Origin: Haloprofundus salinisoli | Lineage (GTDB): Archaea > Halobacteriota > Halobacteria > Halobacteriales > Haloferacaceae | DNA length: 64,000 nucleotides | Assembly: GCF_020097815.1 (NCBI RefSeq) | Contig: NZ_CP083663.1 | Span: 1,798,001 to 1,862,000, forward strand | Direction of reading: 5' to 3' | The notes under the pieces: model-generated | What the model was told of the DNA's origin: nothing | What the model saw: only the letters and a program-made list of their open reading frames with translations | The model's database searches: none | Part shown: positions 59,779 to 64,000 of the stretch, one piece after another | Layout: each line of letters starts with the position of its first letter | Numbering within the stretch: the stretch's first letter is position 1 | Program-made: the position numbers and the translations under genes

Positions 59779-61710
59779 TCAGTCGTCGGCGGGGGCTGCG
59801 GAGTCGCTGCCGCTTTTGACGCCCGTGCCGGGACCGATGTCGATCTCCAACGCGTCGAGTTTCTCGTCGGGGACGACGCCGTCGACCCAGCCGCGGTGGC
59901 TGTAGTACTCCTCTTTCATCTCGTCGAGTTCGCAGAATTCGCCCTCGGAGGCACCCTGTCCGGGGATGCCGCCTTCACCGTCGAGGAACCGCGCTGGCAG
60001 CGAGTCGTCCGCGCCGTCGAAGCCCGCGAGGTTGTTGTAGTAACGTTCGAGGTTGTAGACGCGCTCGCCCGCCTCGATGAGTTCGTCTTCGGTCACGTCG
60101 AGCCCGGTCATGCCGTTGTACTGCATGACGTACTCCTCGATGCCCTCCGCGAAGGCGTTGAACTTGCAGATGTCGAAGCTGTCGGAGATGGCGTGGAGGT
60201 TCTGGAACGTGGCGGTGAGTTCGCCCTTGCCCTCCCACGCGTAGGGGTCGACCTTCTCCGGGACGCCGAGAATCTCGGCGGCCGGGGTGTAGGCGCGCAG
60301 GTGGCACGCCCCGCGGTTCGAGGTGGCGTAGGCGATGCCCATCCCCTTCATGCAGCGCGGGTCGTACGCCGGAATCGTCTGGCCCTTGACCGCCAGCGAG
60401 TTGTCCTCGGCGCCTTTCTGGTCGGCGATGCGCTTTGCACCCTCGGCGAGCAGGTCCGGAAGGCCCTCCTCGCGGTGCGAGATCTGCTCGATGAGGTCGA
60501 CCATCGTCTCGGAGTCGCCCCAGTCGAGCGTGCCGACGTCGTTGAGTTTGCCCTCCTCGGACATCTCCATCGCCATGGCCATCATGTTGCCCACCTCGAT
60601 GGTGTCGATGCCCATGTCGTTGCAGCGGTCGATCATCAGCGCGATGTCGTCGCGCTCGGTGTGGCCCGAGTTCGGGCCGAGCGCGTACGCCGACTCGTAC
60701 TCGTACGACTCCATGCGGACGTTCATCTCCTCGCCCTTGTGCATCGTCGTCACCTCGACTTCCTTCTTACAGGCGACGGGACAGGAGTGACACGTCGGCT
60801 CGTCGACGAGGATGTTCTCGCGGACGTTCTCGCCGGAGATCTCCTCGGCGTCGATGGTCGTGCCCTCGCTCTCGGAGAAACTCCGCGTCGAGGTATACTT
60901 GCCGTTTCTCGTCGGGAGGCCGTCCATCTCCTCGGTGATGTTCATCAGGACGTTCGTCCCGTACATCGAGAGGCCGCCCTCGTTCGGCGCGGTGACGTCG
61001 GACTCCTGGATGGCCTGCATCCCCTGCTGGTAGCCCTTCTGGAACGTCTCGGGGTCCGCGGGTTTCGGCATCCGGGTGCCGGATTTGACGACGACCGCTT
61101 TGAGGTTCTTCGACCCCATCACGCAGCCGGTGCCGCCGCGACCGGACGCGCGGTCGTCCTCGTTGACGATGCAGGCGTAGCGCACGCCGTTCTCGCCGCC
61201 GGGGCCGATTGCCATCACGGAGACGTTCTTGCCGATGGAGCCGTCGACTTCCTCGTCGATGGCTTCGATGGTGTCGTGGACGCCCTTCCCCCACAGATGG
61301 GAGGCGTCGCGGAGTTCGACTTCGCCGTCTTCGACGTACGCGTACACCGGTTTCTCGGCCTTACCGTCGAACAGGAGGCCGTCGAAGCCGGACCACTTGA
61401 GTCGCGCGCCGGACCAACCGCCGTGGTGGGAGTCGGTCACCGTGCCGGTGAGCGGCGACTTCGTGACGACGGCGATGCGGCCGCTCATCACCGTCTGAGT
61501 GCCCGTCAGCGGGCCATTCATGAACGCAAGCCGATTCTCCGGGCCGTCCGGGTCGACGTCCGGGCCGGCGTCGAAGACGTACTTCACGCCGAGGCCGCGC
61601 GCGCCGATGTACTTGCGCGCGTCCTCGTCGTCGATGCCTCGGTAGGCCACCTCACCCGATGTGAGGTCGACCTGTCCTACGTGGTCTTGGAATCCGCCGA
61701 GTTCAGTCAT
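59779..61710 (-). CDS. Aldehyde:ferredoxin oxidoreductase family enzyme
   Basis: The 643-residue enzyme has the AOR N-terminal domain (YIGARGLGVKYVFDAGPDVD, TKSPLTGTVTDSHHGGWSGA) and pterin segments (SGRGGTGCVMGSKNLKAVVV, ATSNRGACHLRAY). Its [4Fe-4S] ligands are complete: Cys307, Cys310 and Cys314 in EPTCHSCPVACKK and Cys515 in FDICKFNAF. It would oxidise aldehydes to acids or run in reverse, using a tungsten (or molybdenum) bis-pterin and passing electrons to ferredoxin. GATTATAA (about 61724-61731), just before the ATG, fits a leaderless promoter. It is not next to the other AOR-like gene at 37400. Confidence 0.93.
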   Translation of the reverse strand: MTELGGFQDHVGQVDLTSGEVAYRGIDDEDARKYIGARGLGVKYVFDAGPDVDPDGPENRLAFMNGPLTGTQTVMSGRIAVVTKSPLTGTVTDSHHGGWSGARLKWSGFDGLLFDGKAEKPVYAYVEDGEVELRDASHLWGKGVHDTIEAIDEEVDGSIGKNVSVMAIGPGGENGVRYACIVNEDDRASGRGGTGCVMGSKNLKAVVVKSGTRMPKPADPETFQKGYQQGMQAIQESDVTAPNEGGLSMYGTNVLMNITEEMDGLPTRNGKYTSTRSFSESEGTTIDAEEISGENVRENILVDEPTCHSCPVACKKEVEVTTMHKGEEMNVRMESYEYESAYALGPNSGHTERDDIALMIDRCNDMGIDTIEVGNMMAMAMEMSEEGKLNDVGTLDWGDSETMVDLIEQISHREEGLPDLLAEGAKRIADQKGAEDNSLAVKGQTIPAYDPRCMKGMGIAYATSNRGACHLRAYTPAAEILGVPEKVDPYAWEGKGELTATFQNLHAISDSFDICKFNAFAEGIEEYVMQYNGMTGLDVTEDELIEAGERVYNLERYYNNLAGFDGADDSLPARFLDGEGGIPGQGASEGEFCELDEMKEEYYSHRGWVDGVVPDEKLDALEIDIGPGTGVKSGSDSAAPADD

Positions 61711-61887
61711 TGTAAGGTACTATGATTATAATGGGCCCCTACTTCGTTAACTGTTGTCACGACGGCGTAACTACATTCGGTTACACACGCCGCAGTCAGC
61801 GGGTTTTCCGGAGACACGAAACCTGCTCCTTGCGCTACCGACGACGGAGCGGGAGGCTTATTCGAGCGGCGAAACCACTCGGAGGCG

Positions 61888-62334
61888 ATGGCTCCGGCCC
61901 CGTCGCACACCGCCGCTCGCCCGTCGCTGCTCCCGCCCCGTCTCCGCTGGGCCGCCGTCGTCGTTGTCGCCGGCGGCGTCTTCGTCGCCTCCGTCGTCAC
62001 GCCGCCGAGCGACGGCGTCCCGGCGCTCGGCCCGTTCGGGCTCGTCGGCGCGGACAAGTGGTTACACGCCGCCGCCTACGCAGTCGTCGCCGGAACGCTC
62101 TCGCACGCGCTCTCGACGCGGGTCCAGCGCGCGTCCCTCGGCGGCTTCGTCGGTGGGTCGGTCTACGGACTCGGTATCGAACTCGTGCAGGGGCTCGTCC
62201 CCGCTCGCCAGTTCGACCTCCTCGACGCCGTCGCAAACGGTGTGGGTGCGGCGCTCGGGGCCGGACTCTGGGTCGTCTTCGCGTTCGGTCTCGCACTGGT
62301 CGTCGGACGCGAGTCGGACTCATCCCGACCCTAA
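61888..62334 (+). CDS. VanZ-like membrane protein
   Basis: The 148-residue protein has four helices with VanZ-family marks: DKWLHAAAYAVVAGTLSHAL, GLGIELVQGLVPARQFDLLD and AVANGVGAALGA. VanZ-like proteins are membrane proteins of unclear biochemical role, one member giving glycopeptide tolerance in bacteria. The start ATG 61888 precedes a Pro/Ser-rich tail before helix one. Confidence 0.85.
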   Translation: MAPAPSHTAARPSLLPPRLRWAAVVVVAGGVFVASVVTPPSDGVPALGPFGLVGADKWLHAAAYAVVAGTLSHALSTRVQRASLGGFVGGSVYGLGIELVQGLVPARQFDLLDAVANGVGAALGAGLWVVFAFGLALVVGRESDSSRP

Positions 62335-62374
62335 AGGGTCAAGCGTTCTTCTTGAATCTCCGTAACGATGGGGT

Positions 62375-63565
62375 TTACCGGCGGTCCGACTCCGCCGATC
62401 CCGGCGATCCCGGCGATCCCGGCGACCCCGACGGTGGCGGCTGTGACACGCTGACGCGGCCGTCGGCGTCGACGACGACGTACCAGGGGCCGACGGCCGG
62501 ACAGGTGAGCCACCCGTACCGCTCGCGCGACCCGTGGTCGGTCTCGACGACCAGCGAGAACGGGCCGAGGCGGGCGAACAGTTCGGCGTCCGTCGCCGTC
62601 TCCCCCGGTTCGAGTCGATAGCGACGTTCCGCCGCTCGCGTCCGGTCGGCCAGCGGCTCGATGCGAACTCGCAGGTCGTGTACCTCGTCATCGTCGTTCA
62701 CGAGGTGACACCGACTGCTGTCCGAGCCGCACCCGAAGGTGACGGCCTCCTCGTCGACGACGGCCGGGAGGTGTGGAACGACCGTCGGCCACCTCGCCCG
62801 TGCGGTCGCGGTTTCGCTGTCGACCCTCACCGAGAGGGTTCGCTCACGCCGACCGACCGGGAGGACGAGGCGAGCGTCGGGAGGGACTCGATACCGCGAG
62901 ACGCTGGTCTCGACCGACGAAGCGAACGCGAGATGGACCGTTCGCCACCCGACGCTTCGGTTCTCCAGACGAAAACTCGGGTCGGGTCCGAACGCGGTGG
63001 ACGTCGTGTCGCTCTCGGGGTCGTCTCCGTCGGACTCGGTGCCCGGCGCACCTTCGGGCCGCGGCAGGAGAGAGACGGGCGGACACGCCTGAGCGCAGGT
63101 GACGACCGGCGTGAATCGGATTCCGCTCTCGTCGAGGGCGACGTCGAGGTTGCTCCGCGCGCCCTCGACGACCCAGTCGTAGACGGTTCGCACCCCGTCC
63201 GCCGTTTCGACGAAGAACCGATACGTACCGGCGCTGCCGACCAACCCCGAATAGACGACCGACTCGGCGCGCGTGAGCGTCTCGCTGGTACTGAACACCT
63301 CGGTCGCCTCACCGATGGAACCACTCGCGCTTCGGGTGCGCTCGATAGCGTCGATAGCGACTGTCACGTACCGCTCGTCGACTCCCGCGTTTCGAATCCG
63401 CACGCCATGTGGTTCGGCGAGCATCGGGCCACCGCCCCGATACGAGCCGGCGGTGTGGGCGGGCTGTCGCGCCGGCGTGTCGTCCGAGCGGTGGGCTCTC
63501 TCCCCGCATCCGGGGACGCCGACCGACCCGGCGGCGAGAACTCCGAGCAGTCGACGTCGTCGCAT
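62375..63565 (-). CDS. Tat lipoprotein with Ig-like repeats
   Basis: The 396-residue protein begins MRRRRLLGVLAAGSVGVPGC, a Tat-like lipoprotein signal. The mature part seems to hold repeated strand pairs of one pattern (GTYRFFVETADGVRTVYDWV and GPFSLVVETDHGSRERYGWL), suggesting tandem Ig-like domains. It has two cysteine pairs (CAQACPP; CGSDSSRC) and a C-terminal PPSGSPGSPGSPGSA tail coded by a short DNA repeat. It is expected at the outer face. Function unknown; a possible fragment of a relative lies just upstream. Confidence 0.75.
   Translation of the reverse strand: MRRRRLLGVLAAGSVGVPGCGERAHRSDDTPARQPAHTAGSYRGGGPMLAEPHGVRIRNAGVDERYVTVAIDAIERTRSASGSIGEATEVFSTSETLTRAESVVYSGLVGSAGTYRFFVETADGVRTVYDWVVEGARSNLDVALDESGIRFTPVVTCAQACPPVSLLPRPEGAPGTESDGDDPESDTTSTAFGPDPSFRLENRSVGWRTVHLAFASSVETSVSRYRVPPDARLVLPVGRRERTLSVRVDSETATARARWPTVVPHLPAVVDEEAVTFGCGSDSSRCHLVNDDDEVHDLRVRIEPLADRTRAAERRYRLEPGETATDAELFARLGPFSLVVETDHGSRERYGWLTCPAVGPWYVVVDADGRVSVSQPPPSGSPGSPGSPGSAESDRR
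62397..62430. repeat. Nine-base tandem repeat in a lipoprotein gene
   Basis: GATCCCGGC is repeated three times, followed by a diverged copy (GACCCCGAC). On the coding strand it gives SPG repeats near the C-terminus. Such repeats can change copy number by slippage without shifting frame. Confidence 0.7.
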
Positions 63566-63607
63566 ATCTCGGTCTCGGCGGTCGAAGCGTATGAATCTGC
63601 GGTCGAC

Positions 63608-63728
63608 CTACCCGGCGTACAGTTCGTCGTCGACGCGCGCGACTCCGTCTCGACGGTGAGTTCGTACCGTCCGGGGGCGTCCACGGGGCGATCGTGGCGA
63701 CCGCTGCGAGGAGCGCGCGTCGGCGCAT
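63608..63728 (-). pseudogene. Possible decayed lipoprotein gene fragment
   Basis: ATG 63728 opens MRRRALLAAVATIAP, a Tat-like start similar to the next gene's. The frame then becomes Arg/Ser/Pro-rich, while another frame reads DAPGRYELTVETES, like the AGTYRFFVETAD strand of the neighbour, and a third ends RVDDELYAG before TAG at 63608-63610. Two one-base losses, one in the C run at about 63684-63688, would join them into a 40-residue product. Suggestive only. Confidence 0.3.
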
Positions 63729-64000
63729 ACGTCCGGTGAGGGTTCCGCGTGTGAATTGCTCCGGTGGAGGGGGTGCCGGCGGACGGAGCGCGGACGACGT
63801 CTCGGCCGCCGAATCGAGAACTGTGGCCCCTCTCGGTTGCTCGCCGGGAGTGTTCTGCGAGCTGACTCACAGGTGGCGTGTCAATTTAAATACAGTCTCC
63901 GAGCACCTTCGCCATGCCAAGCGTCGAACTCGTCGCCCGCCGGTAGCGCCGCCGGCTCTCCTCCAGCGCTCTCGGACCTCGCGCCGCAGCGGGCGCTCGA
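63729..64000. promoter_or_regulatory. Gene-free window end with a strong TATA box
   Basis: CAATTTAAATAC (core TTTAAATA at 63885-63892) lies 22-29 bases before ATG 63914, a perfect leaderless promoter spacing. The ATG frame, however, stops after ten codons (MPSVELVARR then TAG). The true gene may be frameshifted, may be a short leader, or may start beyond the window. Nothing else is supported here. Confidence 0.4.

Noticed and set aside
62397-62430. CRISPR-like short repeat
   Set aside because: The repeat unit is nine bases without spacers and lies inside a coding frame (SPG repeats).

Overview
This window is chromosomal DNA from a halophilic archaeon (class Halobacteria). The proteins are strongly acidic and the DNA is GC-rich. 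Exported proteins carry Tat signals with lipoboxes. A complete archaellum cluster, an archaeosine (TgtA/ArcS) pair and TrmY are present, and many promoters are TATA/BRE-like boxes about 25 bases before leaderless or short-leader starts. The genus cannot be fixed from sequence alone. I saw no rRNA, CRISPR array or intact insertion sequence.

Layout. 1-8.4 kb: the tail of a histidine kinase whose stop codon lies in an IS200/IS605-like terminal hairpin, then gamma-glutamyltransferase, a GT-C type membrane protein, an ABC exporter and small unknown membrane proteins. 8.5-16 kb: the archaellum locus, with one archaellin on the minus strand facing a plus-strand arlCE-F-G-H-I-J operon and a stand-alone ArlD/E-domain gene. 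16-18.4 kb: small membrane proteins. 18.4-24.6 kb: a minus-strand dipeptide/oligopeptide ABC operon (A-B-C-D-F). 25-34.8 kb: trmY, a CHY zinc finger gene, tRNA-Pro(CGG), an ATP-grasp ligase, an arylsulfotransferase-like propeller, a Nudix hydrolase, tgtA, arcS and unknown genes.

34.8-62 kb has a molybdenum/tungsten enzyme theme. It holds yqeC, mobA, an aldehyde:ferredoxin oxidoreductase (AOR) family protein that lacks all four [4Fe-4S] cysteines, and a TorD-like chaperone with an HdrA/FlpD-like polyferredoxin. Divergent from these is a formate-dehydrogenase-like operon (Tat-exported catalytic subunit with Cys at the Sec/Cys position, four-cluster ferredoxin, a small two-helix membrane protein, cytochrome b). 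Further on come a MoaD-like protein and a second AOR with all four cysteines. These genes suggest electron transfer between pterin enzymes, ferredoxin and the membrane quinone pool, but substrates and the electron path are inferred.

Between and after these lie a Dyp-like Tat protein, very small paralogous membrane proteins, an S9 peptidase, AzlCD, a methyltransferase, a SRPBCC protein, a VanZ-like protein and a Tat lipoprotein. Several decayed pieces are visible: a frameshifted copy of a 56-residue protein, IS-end remnants and a possible lipoprotein gene fragment. Several structured intergenic elements (twin hairpins sharing one loop, a triple hairpin, perfect palindromes at start codons) are not explained by the genes.
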